Assembly: GCF_964019385.1 (NCBI RefSeq)
Contig: NC_088655.1
Span: 25,740,364-25,804,363 of the forward strand
From: Sycon ciliatum
Taxonomy: Eukaryota; Porifera; Calcarea; Leucosolenida; Sycettidae
Reading direction: 5' to 3'
DNA: 64,000 nucleotides
A program made the translations under genes and the position numbers. Of the stretch, positions 45,045 to 56,667 are shown in pieces. The first letter of the stretch is position 1. The number at the start of each line of letters is the position of its first letter. Under the pieces are notes generated by a model, which saw only the letters and a list, made by a program, of their open reading frames with translations, had not been told where the DNA came from and made no database searches.

Positions 45045-46576
45045 CAAAATAATAGGAGATCCTCCGGATAGGCGTTAGCCTTTTGGTAATCCTGAAACGA
45101 GAGAGCTTGGAAGCTCAGGGCCCTACGCTATGCTTTTATGCTTTTTTGCCTAGCTCATCGTACATGTTATAAGAACTGAGGCAAAAGTATTTGCAGAATT
45201 TATTGCGGATTGTTATTTCTCTAATAATTATCTTCTTTTGGTTTGCTCCTTCTTTTCTTTTTATCTCCTTATACTGTAAATCAACAAATTTTGGCTGATG
45301 AGAAAATTAGAAACCTCTCTATTGCACGTTATTTCCGACGTGACGCGCAATTTCACGTCAAATTTGAAATCGATAGGTATTTTTGCTCTCACATGCATCC
45401 ATTGCTCAATAATGCATCAATTTCCTATATGACAAACTTTGGCCTGTGATTTACTTTGGCCGGTTGGTACCAAGCGGCGAAATCAGCGAAATTAAATCGC
45501 CAGCGAAAATTAGTTGATTTTAATACAGTAATCGGATTTTCTGGCCTTTTTGTAGTAATACATGTACATTGACCTGTTGAGCCAATGACGACGCCGAATG
45601 CATGGTTGCCTGTGGAGCACATTACATAACTTAGCAGTCTCCTAAAATACATATCCTGTCCGACGGCAAAAGAGTCTGCAGATTTAGTTTTTCTGCGCGT
45701 CGACGGGATGTCTGCGACGCGAAAGTTCAGCTCGCGTTATTTGGCTCGCACGTCGAAAAATCAACGCGAGTGACCTGCTGCTCACGTGGAAATTTGGACA
45801 TTACATAACTTTACAGTCTCCTATAATACGTATCCTGTCCGACGGCAAAAGAGGCTGCAGATTTAGTTTTTCTGCGCGTCGACGGGATGTCTGTCCTGAC
45901 GTTCACTGGGACCGGCGCTGACTCTGCCGATCGCGGGCGTTCTGGACTCGACAGGATGTCTGTCCTGACGTTTCCTGGGACCGGCTTAGACTCTGCCGAT
46001 CACGGGCGTTCTGGACTCAACGGGATGTCTGTCCTGACGTTGCCTGGGACCGGCGGACTCTGCCGATTACGGGCGTTCTGGAGTCGACGGGATCTCTCTT
46101 CCGACGTTTCCTGTGACCGGCGCTGAATCGCTCGTTCACGCTTATTTTGGAGACGACGCGATCTCTCTTCCAAAGTACATGTATGTTTATGCTGACGCTG
46201 TTTATGCTGACGCATCCTATCACCTATTCGGCGTCTATTCTAATTTAATTTCCTCCTCGTCTCCCTATTTCATTCCAAATCTCCCTCTACATCAGGGAGT
46301 CGTATACATAATACGACGAATATTGGTACGGTACGGGACAGATACAGGAGCCCGCAAATATTGTGGACAGCTGTTATGTACAATCCTGTAGAACCTTTGT
46401 AGTCACAGATATGGGACAGATACGGGATAGAGCCAGGCGTGACACAAACAAACAAACAAACAAACACACAAACAAACAAATACCAAATTAAAGCTGTGTG
46501 GACCCTGGCTAGCGCCAGACGTTACTGAAGTAACGTCTTCTGCATAGCTACGGGAATAAAGATTATTATTATTAAT
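45045..46576 (+). mobile_element. 1.5-kb non-coding insertion with (ATT)n 3' end
   Basis: It lies between CAAT and AACTGC of the host transposon, with AAT on both sides. The 3' end carries a 9-bp hairpin (46517-46538, AGACGTTAC/GTAACGTCT) and then AATAAAG and (ATT)n, as in the tails of CR1/L2-type LINEs and their SINEs. No RT frame is present. It holds two copies of a ~180-bp unit (about 45617 and 45797) and a 62-66-bp minisatellite. Confidence 0.6.
45880..46115. repeat. 62-66-bp minisatellite
   Basis: About four units beginning GACGGGATGTCTGTCCTGAC and including GGGACCGGC and CTCTGCCGAT. It stays open as a repeat peptide, not thought to be a gene. Confidence 0.75.
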
Positions 46577-47203
46577 AACTGCTGCATGTATGTTGTGCTG
46601 TGCGAACCGTACAAGATTTTACAGCTCACCCACGCCTTCCCAACAGGCTCCTATATCCCGTACCGTTAGCGTTACATTGAATATGAACTAGGCTAGCACA
46701 GTTATCCTTCGTTCTTTTGATGGCGGCGGGTAGCATGGAACTTGACGTGTTCTTGGGATCCTCGTGCAACATTTGCTGTTCCCGGATGCCATATTATTGG
46801 GTGCATCGAGGTTGCTTCTATGCTCACTGTTGTTTAGTAAGACAATTTTTTATAACTATTTCACCGAAGAATAAGGCAAGAGTATTTTGGGTTGGTTTGG
46901 ACGCCTGGCTTCTCTTCACATAATAATTATACAGTCATTTACTTCCATTCAGGGAGTAGTACAATACCTGCTTCCACTAAGTGACTAACCCTACAAGTGC
47001 ACATGCATGACTCATGAGCTGTGTGACGGTACTAATCATGTACATGTACATGCCGTGCACCGTTCATTCATGCTGACAAAAAAAGTACACTGCACTAGTC
47101 TACAGACGGTGTACACTGGTGTAGGGTGCCCGCAGTGTAGCCTGGGTGCACAGGGTGCACTTGCCCGTCTCACTCACGGCTCGATCTTTGTGCAAGTCAT
47201 CTA

Positions 47204-48090
47204 GTATTGTACTTGAAGTTTAGTTGATCGGCACAGGAAGGAAGACAGATGCAATATTTGACTGCCAGGGCACCTGCTAGCAACGCACCCTGGCCAGCGA
47301 AGGAGGCATCCTGACAAAGGAGGTGTCCGCATCACCCAGGTTCTATGCAGAATAGGCACGCAGACTTCTGTGCACATGCTGTGATTTCTGTCCCACACGT
47401 CATGCAATAAATTTTTTCCAGGATTGTTCACCACGTGCACACCACCAGGGACTACTACATGTAGTACTAGAACATTTTCAGTTTAGCACTCCCTGGTTCC
47501 CTGGTTCCCTGGTTCACACTCTCACCTTCTTCTATGCGTGCTTGCCGTGTGCGCAGCCAGCGATGTCGACGTACAGAACGGTTCGTAGCGCCCTATGCAC
47601 GCGGTAAGGTCACTCACTCCCGGGATCCCGGCCAGGGATACCCGCTCTAGCCGCGGTCATGTCAGCTACCAACAAGCAGCGGACTTCATGAGGCTTCGTC
47701 TTGGGAGACAAACCAAAGAAAGTGTGTGACATTCCGCACTCGCCTCTGTCAAACCAACAAGTGGATCTACATCAGGGAGTCGTAAAAGCCCGGGAGAGGA
47801 CACGGCACACATTCCCAGAAAACATCTTTGCCTCGCGCTGCCGGGGAACGCTGCCAGGGAACGGTGTTGCGAGGCAAGGAAATAATAATTTTCGAAAATT
47901 GTGATGTCTTCTTGAAATACTAATTGGGACATTCTCCGATTTCTCTTAGAGCACGGAGACGATTGCTCCGTCGAGTCTTCTGATCTCTATTTTCATCCTC
48001 AATTCTTCCAGCTGCCTCACTCATTCTCTCTCAGTTTATCGAAGTTAATTTATTCTGAGGCGATGGAAATGCAAGATAAATCCCTAATTG
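47204..48090. other. no gene recognised
   Basis: It contains a triple CCCTGGTT repeat near 47490 and one copy of the CAGGGAGTCGTAAA motif (47773-47786). The 45 bp from there onward match the edge of the 0.7-kb inverted repeat at 55.7-56.4 kb. Confidence 0.35.
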
Positions 48091-48117
48091 TACTTCACTT
48101 TTATTTGAGTTGGGGTG

Positions 48118-48845
48118 AACGAAATGAGATTTGTGGAAAATGACGCCATTTCCCGTGTTAGCCGCTGGTCGTATCATACAGCCCATATTCCATTGCAGGT
48201 GATGGGCGAACGTTCGTGTTGAGATCCGCTGAGCTTCCTCGTACTCGTGGAGTTGAATTTGTGGCAGAAATTGCACTGAATTGCAGTCAAATGGTTGTGA
48301 ATGAAACGAGATTTGTGGAAAATGACGCCACTTCCCGTGTTAGCCGCTGGTCGTATCATACAGCCCATATTCCTTTGCAGGTGATGGGCGAACGTTCGTG
48401 TTGAGATCCGCTGAGCTTCCTCGTACTCGTGGAGTTGAATTTGTGGCAGAAATTGCACTGAATTGCAGTCAAATGGTTGTGAATGAAACGAGATTTGTGG
48501 AAAATGACGCCACTTCCCGTGTTAGCCGCTGGTCGTATCATACAGCCCATATTCCTTTGCAGGTGATGGGCGAACGTTCGTGTTGAGATCCGCTGAGCTT
48601 CCTCGTACTCGTGGAGTTGAATTTGTGGCAGAAATTGCACTGAATTGCAGTCAAATGGTTGTGAATGAAACGAGATTTGTGGAAAATGACGCCACTTCCC
48701 GTGTTAGCCGCTGGTCGTATCATACAGCCCATATTCCATTGCAGGTGATGGGCGAAAGTTCTTGTGGAGATCCGCTGAGCTTCCTCGTACTCGTGGATTT
48801 ATGAGTTTGTGTCAGAAATTGCACTGAAATTGCAGTCGAGTGGAC
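48118..48845. repeat. 182-bp tandem repeat, about four copies
   Basis: Units start near 48118, 48300, 48482 and 48664. The two middle copies are nearly identical and the outer ones have diverged. The period is constant at 182 bp. Both strands stay open, which is a property of the repeat. Confidence 0.9.
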
Positions 48846-49572
48846 TTCTGTGCGTGTGTTGTGAGTGAATCGCAATGGCTCCCTTCCTTCAGCATCGTCA
48901 AAACGCAACATGGAGCATTATTACGCACTCGTTCCATGATTCATGATATTGCCTGGATTCTTTTAAAAACAATCAATGTGTGTTCCCTATCTATCTACAT
49001 TGTACATGGTTGCAGGTCGTTATTTATAAATCTTGATAATTTCAACACTTTTCTACTCGTATACTGAGTACGCGGTGACTTTAGCCGTTTAGGAAACGGA
49101 AGGCTCAGCCTCCAGGTTGGCCAGAAAGGTTCTCAGTGAATCTAACCGAAGTCTTGGCGAGTGTACAAAAGGTAAACCTATCATTTGTACTTCATAACGG
49201 AATTGTGCACAAAAATGCGCACGCACGTAAGCGCGCGCGCACACACACAAACACTGTACAAACACACACAAAAGTACAAGCACATGTGCACATACACATG
49301 CCTCCCTCCCTCCCCCCACACACACACTCAACTCCCCACCCCCCTGTACCATGTGTACTGAGTCTGACAGACAGACACACAATCATGTTTATGCTTCCTT
49401 CGCCACCAGTTTCGGATAATGGTGTCAACAACGAGTTGTAAAATATTGGTATTTTAGGACTCCCTGCCCTGAACTGCTGAAGACGAGCACAGCGCCGTGG
49501 ATCGAGCAGATCCGGCCGCGCCGCGCCGGCCTAGCGTGCTTCACTTTCTGGCCGAGGCAAACATCGTCCGCG
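48846..49572. other. no gene; (AC)n-rich DNA at 49200-49380
   Basis: AC-rich and CCCT-rich low-complexity sequence between 49220 and 49380. The rest is unremarkable. Confidence 0.5.
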
Positions 49573-50233
49573 AGCGCGAGGTATATTATGGCACCGCAGG
49601 CCGCGCACCTGAGGGCCTTTCTGGAAGCCTTACTCGATCGGATAGAGCGAAACTGAGCACCCTGGGATGCGAGCAGTTTTTAGTACTCCCGGGTCCAAAA
49701 TCTCACCACCAGGCCGGGCTGATCAAAACGTCTGCCGGGTCTGCAGCCTCCAAACGTGGATCTGCCGACACTGTGCTGTCGACGACATGTCCGGCAAGGC
49801 ACCTTGCGTGAAACTGAAAGCAAGGAACGCTTTTTTTTAGAAAGGAAGCTTCTTCTCCAAAATTTAAAAAAATTGAAAATTATTCCTTCTGAAAATATCA
49901 TCGCGCTCTTGACCTCGAAGCTGACTGCTGAATGCGATTAAGAAAGAAGATTCCTGAAGATGCACCAGACTGATTCTGGCAAGCCGTCTGTCGTCTGGAT
50001 ATGCACTGTTGTTCGTCATGGTCAGCAATCTTCGACGTTCGTCCTTTCGTTTTCCTGACCACGATGATGACAAGCAGCTCTCATGCTCAGGTTAGTGCTA
50101 CTTGTATGTCTGGGCACACAACACATCTGAGATGCACCCACTGACGTTATCGTACTGAAGAATGCAGCAAGGGTTCCTCGGATTCTCTTGATTTCGGAAC
50201 AAATTTCCTTCGCTTTCACCCTCTCCGTCTCTT
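49573..50233 (+). repeat. 0.7-kb repeat, plus-strand copy
   Basis: Matches 55656-56340 in inverted orientation. The shared frame (GRAPEGLSGSLTRSDRAKLS, LGCEQFLVLPGPKSHHQAG) is open in both copies and begins near TATATTATGG. It has no known domain. It could be a duplicated exon or a non-autonomous element. Confidence 0.65.
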
Positions 50234-50467
50234 CCCCATGCCCTCCATGCCTGCACAATGAAGCTTGCATTTCAAATGTTGTTTTTATACTTTGGCAGTG
50301 CCTCTGCTACACTTTCATATAGAGTGAGGTCCTGTAAATAGGATCCAACATTGTTGGTGGTGTGTGTGTGGGGGGGGGGGGGGGGAGGTATGTTTGCAGC
50401 CAGGATGTAGGAATGACACCTCTGTGCAGCAGGTGGCAATAGTCAGAACTGGTCACTCTACAAATCC

Positions 50468-50634
50468 CATACCTGCCAACCTTTGCAAACCTGAGATAGA
50501 ATGACATACCTAGGCATGAAAATGTATACAAATGTAGCTCGCGGTGAGGCATGGAACTAATGCACTTTTGGGTGCCTATTGCCGCTCTCGATGTCGGGAC
50601 GGTCCCTGCCAAATCGGGATGGTTGTCAGGTATG
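50468..50634. mobile_element. MITE with CATACCTGCCAACC ends
   Basis: 167 bp. Ends CATACCTGCCAACC and GGTTGTCAGGTATG, flanked by AAATCC on both sides (50462-50467, 50635-50640). The 6-bp duplication is compatible with Dada or a decayed hAT. Confidence 0.65.
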
Positions 50635-50640
50635 AAATCC

Positions 50641-52402
50641 CAACCAAGAAAACCATTAAATTAAAAGATAAACTCGGCTGGAACGCCGCTTTTCTGGGAA
50701 TAGAAAATTTGTAGCGCCACTTTCGGCTAGTCCTTTTTGCAAAAGCGATTCAGTGCCTCCCCAATGCTGCATGAGGGCCAGGACATAGCAACTTTCTGTA
50801 TGCCGGGGGGGGGGGTCATCGTCCGCAAGATTGGTAGAGTTACGGTTACATTGTATATGTAGATACATGTGCATCAGGAATTCATAGCACCTGGGGAGAC
50901 GACATGAGAAGTACCCAAAACGTTGGGAGTTTTGACCCCATATTGGGTAGTTCTACGTGATCTGTGTTCTGTGCAGCTCTTAATCACAGGCTTGCTCTGT
51001 TAAACCCAAACGTCTAGATCAACAATTCTATAGACCTTATTCGATAACATGATTTTTGGACTCGCCTCCAGGGATTTGTCGTAAGCTGGGGCACGCGTAC
51101 GTGAAACAAGTGGCAAGAAAGGCCCAGTTCGTACAAGGGAGTAGTAAAATACCGGTATTTTTCTACACCTATGTTCCCACGCCGAGTCCTCTGCAGGTCT
51201 CTTGCCGCTCCCTGGTTCCCGGGACCCCGGTTCACGTGATTGTGACGTTTATCGAATAAGGTCTATATGCAGGCATGCATAAATCAACCCTTCCACAAGG
51301 ACGGCTCAAACAGGCAGCCAAGGAGTGACAATTTCGCTCCTGGGGCTAGGGGTGAAACGAAGGCCTCAATTTGCCAAATGAACCTTCTCCATCGAAACGA
51401 ACGAAGGTGTCGAATGATTCTTTTACCAGTTAACAGTTCCTGTTCACGCGCACTCCCGGAGGGGGGTTACTATGCACTTGTAGTGACACTTACCGTAAGC
51501 CAAGTTGCACCTATGGAAGCCAAGTGGAACATGACTAGTTGACTGTACAGACTACAGTACAGTATACATGCACATGTATACAGTGAAGATCAGTGCATGC
51601 ATGCCTGCCGTAATCGTATGTTGACCTTCGTTCGAATTGAAAAGAGAGGGTCGTTTCGAAAAAAGAAAAAAAGCTCAATGGAAGTATGATGCTGCTGACA
51701 ATTCAAGACTCACTGAAGCCGCCTTTCTGGAATGGATCATGCGCTCTAGGTTCATCCAATTGGATATGGACTCAAATCATGGTTACACCATTCTTGTTTG
51801 GTTAGTTATTCTACATCCCATAGCATGCACAATCCACCTTGTGAATAATGTCCCTCGGGTTTACAAAACAACTCGCAAATAACGACACAATCTTCAGATC
51901 TAGTGACCATTTGATTGCATACTTCCAACCTCATGAGTAACAACAATACACCAATAGCGAAACTTTTCTCATTCACTATCGAGGGTCAGTATTCCCCAGG
52001 TTGACTGCAATTGCCAATCAAACAGGAGGGGCAAAAGTCGACCACGGCTGAAAAGGCGTAAAGAAAATGTATGTCATGAGCTACATGGCAGAAGGAGGAA
52101 GTAGGTTTTCTGAGAAAGCAAGAAACAGAGGTGAATGAAGCACCAGGTCTGTCCATGCAGTGGATAGAATTATTGTATTGAAAGACAGGCTCTTTACGTC
52201 AGCTTGCTACTATTATACCTACATTTGCTTTCTGTTTTTTTCATGCAGGATTCTGAAAGCTGGAGCAGCTCTGCTTACCTCGACCACTGAACTTACAACT
52301 AACTTCCAACCAAGTTCAAGGCAGTGTTATGATGAATCAAGCACGCTTGCCATCATTTCGTCATTGCAAAGTACATCGGCAATATAGATCTGGTACTAAC
52401 TA
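50641..52402. other. no gene recognised apart from a MITE
   Basis: The frame at 51637-51882 (MKREGRFEKRKKAQWKYD...) is the only modestly convincing one and has no known domain. A MITE lies at 51031-51265. Confidence 0.35.
51031..51265. mobile_element. MITE with TAGACCTTATTCGATAA ends, TA duplication
   Basis: Inverted ends TAGACCTTATTCGATAA and TTATCGAATAAGGTCTA with TA on both sides. About 235 bp. Probably Tc1/mariner-derived. Confidence 0.7.
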
Positions 52403-52589
52403 CAGTCAAACCTCTTTAGGACGAACATCAAGGGACCGATGATATTTGTTCGCAATAACGGGAGTTCTTCTTATCCGTATGCTATACTCGGTGAATACAT
52501 AGTGATTTATCCAATGGAGTTACGAATACTAGTTCTTCTTAAGCAAACAATTGTCTTATCAGTCGGTTCTTCCTAACCAGGTTTTACTG
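52403..52589. mobile_element. pogo/Tigger-like MITE
   Basis: 187 bp. Ends CAGTCAAACCTCTTTAGGA and (from the right) CAGTAAAACCTGGTTAGGA with TA on both sides. CAGT-x-AAACCT is the hallmark of pogo-group ends. Confidence 0.85.
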
Positions 52590-52621
52590 TATGTGCCAGT
52601 ATGATGTAGAGTGTGCTCTAT

Positions 52622-52905
52622 GTATCTATACTACTGATTGGCCTACATTGTATCTATACTACTGATTGGCCTACATTGTATCTATACTACTGATTGGCCT
52701 ACATTGTATCTATACTACTGATTGGCCTACATTGTATCTATACTACTGATTGGCCTACATTGTATCTATACTACTGATTGGCCTACATTGTATCTATACT
52801 ACTGATTGGCCTACATTGTATCTATACTACTGATTGGCCTACATTGTATCTATACTACTGATTGGCCTACATTGTATCTATACTACTGATTGGCCTACAT
52901 TGTAC
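52622..52905. repeat. 28-bp minisatellite, about ten copies
   Basis: Near-perfect copies of the unit TGTATCTATACTACTGATTG + GCCTACAT. Very homogeneous, so recently expanded. Confidence 0.92.
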
Positions 52906-53691
52906 TTATGTGGGCTGAGAGTAATCGATTGTGCTGTATGGCAGTTTACTTGCATGTCATAGATGTTCACATTGCACACAGCTACTGAATTGCTTTCTGT
53001 TGCACTGGCCTACTGCGGCCGGCCCACTGCAAATAGATTGTTGTGGCATGGGCCATGCCATAATTATAGTAGTATACCGGTACTACACCAACAATTTCAC
53101 TGGTGCACTGTACTTACTGGTAGATCTACATCATGCACAGCCTTGTCACTGCTTTTCTCACTTTTTATTAATTTACTCCACTGTACACATTTTGGCACAG
53201 CTCTTCCACAAAGAGTTACTACTAGTATTTTCTGACGTGACTGGTAACATCTATGGCTGTGAAATCACAAATTTCTGGGTTGACAGCCTCGAACCTATAC
53301 GATTTGTTTCTAAGAACGTGCTATATTAAACTATCATTCTATAAAAGTATTCTACTGTAGCTCGCAGGACATGGAGTGCAATTACGTAAAGTTTGGAACA
53401 CCACTCTTCTGTGATTTTGATGTCAAATTCTGAAATTCAGTGTGTGAGGTAAACCCATGCATGGCATTCACTGCTATAGTATGACTCGGGGTAAAGTGTT
53501 CCAACGCATACCAAGAGTACTCTTGCGCATACTCAATATAGTGAATAGGTGTGTGTGTCAGTTAATCGGTGCCCAACGTTGTTGCTGCTGGATAACATAT
53601 TCCGAGATAACTGAAGCTACACAGCCATCTAATGTTCAAACATGCATCGAAGGGGCCGTAACGAGATCTGCAAGGCATGATTCTATATCTG
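52906..53691. other. no gene recognised
   Basis: The frame 52931-53329 (132 codons) is hydrophobic and Cys-rich with no domain I know. It may be chance. Confidence 0.3.
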
Positions 53692-53693
53692 TA

Positions 53694-53905
53694 CTGTAAG
53701 ACATGTATAACGAGGAAGTAAATCTAACGCTTTAACGGATGACATTTCTTCGTTATGATAAGATCCGTTGAGGCCATACTGCTTCATATATGTTGTGTGT
53801 GGATATGCCGGAATACCTCAAGGTCGTTAAACATATATTCTCGTTAACCTAGGAATTTTGGACAATCGTTAAATTTGCGACTTGTTATAATAACATGTCT
53901 TGCAG
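53694..53905. mobile_element. MITE with CTGTAAGACATGTATAAC ends, TA duplication
   Basis: 212 bp. Ends CTGTAAGACATGT and ACATGTCTTGCAG flanked by TA. The inside repeats GTTAAA/CGTTA phrases. Tc1/mariner-type. Confidence 0.7.
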
Positions 53906-53907
53906 TA

Positions 53908-55655
53908 TTCGATGCTCTCTAGCAGGACATTCATCTGCCTCATTTTCTCTGTGCTGCATTGATGAACGAAACAGCATGTTGTCCTCAGATTGAGTATTGT
54001 GTATGACAGACGTGTATGTAGTGGTAAAGCTCAAATACATGTACAACATAACAATCAATAACGATCCCCGTGTTCTACAACAGCACAAAACCCAGCACCG
54101 CAATTCTTAATTTTGGGCTGTGGTGTTCTTAGTATTTCAGGCTGGATGTTCTAGGCTTCCACGCTCTTGGGCGCACGACTTTACTGTGCCGAAGAATATT
54201 TTCAGCCAATGAACCCAGTGCTTGGTGGCAGATGAGTGTCATGGAACAGCATTTTGCATGTGGCTTTCACTACATGCACATGTACAACGTTCAATTGATT
54301 CGGAAAAATAGACGAGGACTTTTGCAGTTATGAGCAAGGTCCCCACGAATGGTCATGTCACTTCACAGAATACATGAACTGATAGAGTAGACCTCGGTCC
54401 CCTCAGAGAACGCTTGGGGAAGTCGGTTTCAACTGAGGACATGTCCAAAACCATGCTAAGTACTTGAGCTGCTCATGAACCCCACAATTATCAGGCCCGC
54501 TGGAACCGGTCTGGTTGGTCAGGTTATCACCGGACCAACTTGTTGGCCACCAACAAATGTTTCCTGCTATGGAGGACGTGTGTACCCGCCATATCACACA
54601 CAAAGTATAAAAGGCCATGAAACTACCGGACCAATCAAAAACTGCTTCCGGCGGTACTGATTACATTACAGGTTTAAAAACCGGCTCCATTTTTGTCATA
54701 CATCAAGCCAACTCTGTCATTGCTATGCTACTCAAAAAGAGTAGTGATATTTATTCACAAATGAATCACAATGCTATCAGAGAAATTCGATATTCTCCAA
54801 TTTTAGGGGCACTGCAGTCCTATGCAAAAATTAATGCTGCTTGGTCATTGTTATGAAGCAGTCACCTCAGTACAGCAATTAAACAGGCTGATTATGTGAA
54901 CGAGATTCACGGCAAATCTTCTTCCATCAGTGCTGTTTAGTCTTGAGTGGTCCACTGAGGCAGGAAAACAACCTGTTCGGTCCTTCCATACGAGAAACAG
55001 AAATTGAACATGTTCCAGGGTGGAGGTGGCGAGTATGGGCAGTGTAATGCACCTTTAGGCCAACACGACCATCATTCCGACATGGATTCTCAAACACTTT
55101 CGCTCGTGAGAGTGCCTCAGAGTGGTATTCATCAACAGATGGCAATCCTGTAAAACACATGAAAAGACATAGCAGCAACACAAAGAAACCTAATGTTATA
55201 GAAACGAATTAGAAAAACAAAGTCTACTGAACCAAGGTACAACCACACTCCAGGAGGCAAGCAAAAGAGCATCCGAAGGTTGCGATGCCTGTATGTATTG
55301 TATTTATGTATTTATGGATTCTCCACAGGCCTTAGCCTAAATTGAGGGAGTCTCTGTCATGCTACCAGAATCACTTTCCCCAGTATTGATGATCTTTTCT
55401 TAGGGTGTTATATAAAACACATCTGTAGCCACTTCATCTTGCTCACGAAATCATACACCACCACACAAACGGGCCCTTCGGCTATTATACTTTGGGTGGT
55501 GATGTATGATATTGATAATCTATTGATACTAGGGCTGAAACGATTATATCGGTTATCCGTCTAATCGATCATTACAAGGAAACGATTTCGATTACGCTGT
55601 CCGTTTCGATCACGCGATTCTAGAAAAAAAGAAATGTCAGCAAGAATCAAAAGAT
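53908..55655. other. no gene recognised; fragments of small repeats
   Basis: 55300-55370 shares TTTATGGATTCTCCA...GGGAGTCTC phrases with 60640-60690, so both may be tails of one SINE family. 55531 (CTAGGGCTGAAACGATTA) looks like one end of a hAT-type MITE with no matching end found. Confidence 0.35.
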
Positions 55656-56358
55656 GTCATGACGGAGAGGGTGAAAGTGAAGGAAATTTGTTCCGAAATC
55701 AAGAGAATCCGAGGAACCCTTGCTGCATTCTTCAGTTCGATAACGTCAGTGGGTGCATCTCAGATGTGTTGTGTGCCCAGACATACAAGTAGCACTAACC
55801 TGAGCATGAGAGCTGCTTGTCATCATCGTGGTCAGGAAAACGAAAGGACGAACGTCGAAGATTGCTGACCATGACGAACAACAGTGCATATCCAGACGAC
55901 AGACGGCTTGCCAGAATCAGTCTGGTGCATCTTCAGGAATCTTCTTTCCTAATTGCATTCAGCAGTCAGCTTCGAGGTCAAGAACGCGATGATATTTTCA
56001 GAAGGAATAGTTTTCAAAATTTTTTAAATTTTCGAGAAGAAGCTTCCTTTCTAAAAAAAAGCGTTCCTTGCTTTCACGCAAGGACCGGAGGTGCCTTGCC
56101 GGACATGTCGTCGACAGCACAGTGTCGGCAGATCCACGTTTGTAGGCTGCAGACCCGGCAGACGTTTTGATCAGCCCGGCCTGGTGGTGAGATTTTGGAC
56201 CCGGGAGTACTAAAAACTGCTCGCATCCCAGGGTGCTCAGTTTCGCTCTATCCGATCGAGTAAGGCTTCCAGAAAGGCCCTCAGGTGCGCGGCCTGCGGT
56301 GCCATAATATACCTCCGAGCGCGCATCCCGTGTCCTCTCCCGGGCTTTTACGACTCCC
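55656..56358 (-). repeat. 0.7-kb repeat, minus-strand copy
   Basis: Inverted copy of 49573-50233, and includes the first 45 bp found at 47773-47812. The Penelope element abuts it on the right. Confidence 0.7.
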
Positions 56359-56432
56359 TGATCTGATTTTAAAATGGCAATAAATAAGATAAATTGTGCA
56401 CTCATAACAACAGCAAAAATGAAGAAAGTCAA

Positions 56433-56470
56433 GTTCCATAACGTTTTCTTGTGACTGTCATCAGTGGAAC
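56433..56470 (-). ncRNA. hammerhead-like ribozyme motif in Penelope 3' region
   Basis: Minus strand: stem I GTTCCA/TGGAAC (6 bp perfect) encloses CTGATGA, a 9-nt segment CAGTCACAA, GAAA and ACGTTA. The AACGTT of stem III is self-complementary and too short to fold alone, as in the small variant hammerheads of Penelope elements that act as dimers. Stem II is poorly paired, so activity is uncertain. Confidence 0.65.
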
Positions 56471-56667
56471 GCCGTCACATAAAAATGTAATAACTAAAAC
56501 ACACACTTATATACATGTAGCTAATATGGTTTCAGGTAGAAATACAGCAGCTAACAAGTACAAAAAGCGAAGTTTGCACCTTTGCAATGTGTGAATATAG
56601 TGTATGTGAGAAAGGTAGTGGCAGATGAATGTGATACTGTGTGAATGAATGTAATGGTGCGTGTGTA

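Larger units (their letters stand above)
43446..47203 (+). mobile_element. TAGATGAC-ended transposon, copy 2, with a 1.5-kb insertion
   Basis: Same ends and content as 5547-7777 but in opposite orientation. It lies outside any TGTCCCC element, so the core moves by its own ends. Its flanks are CACAA and GTATT. A foreign block at 45045-46576 interrupts it. Excluding that block it is about 2.2 kb and closely matches copy 1. Confidence 0.78.

Noticed and set aside
48174-48911. Repeated 62-94-codon frames on both strands
   Set aside because: They are by-products of the 182-bp tandem repeat.
47773-49572. An intron splitting the 0.7-kb repeat
   Set aside because: The break points lack GT/AG ends, so an insertion or rearrangement is more likely.
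51637-51882. A small basic protein gene
   Set aside because: 81 codons without a domain, a conserved copy or splice context; it may be chance.
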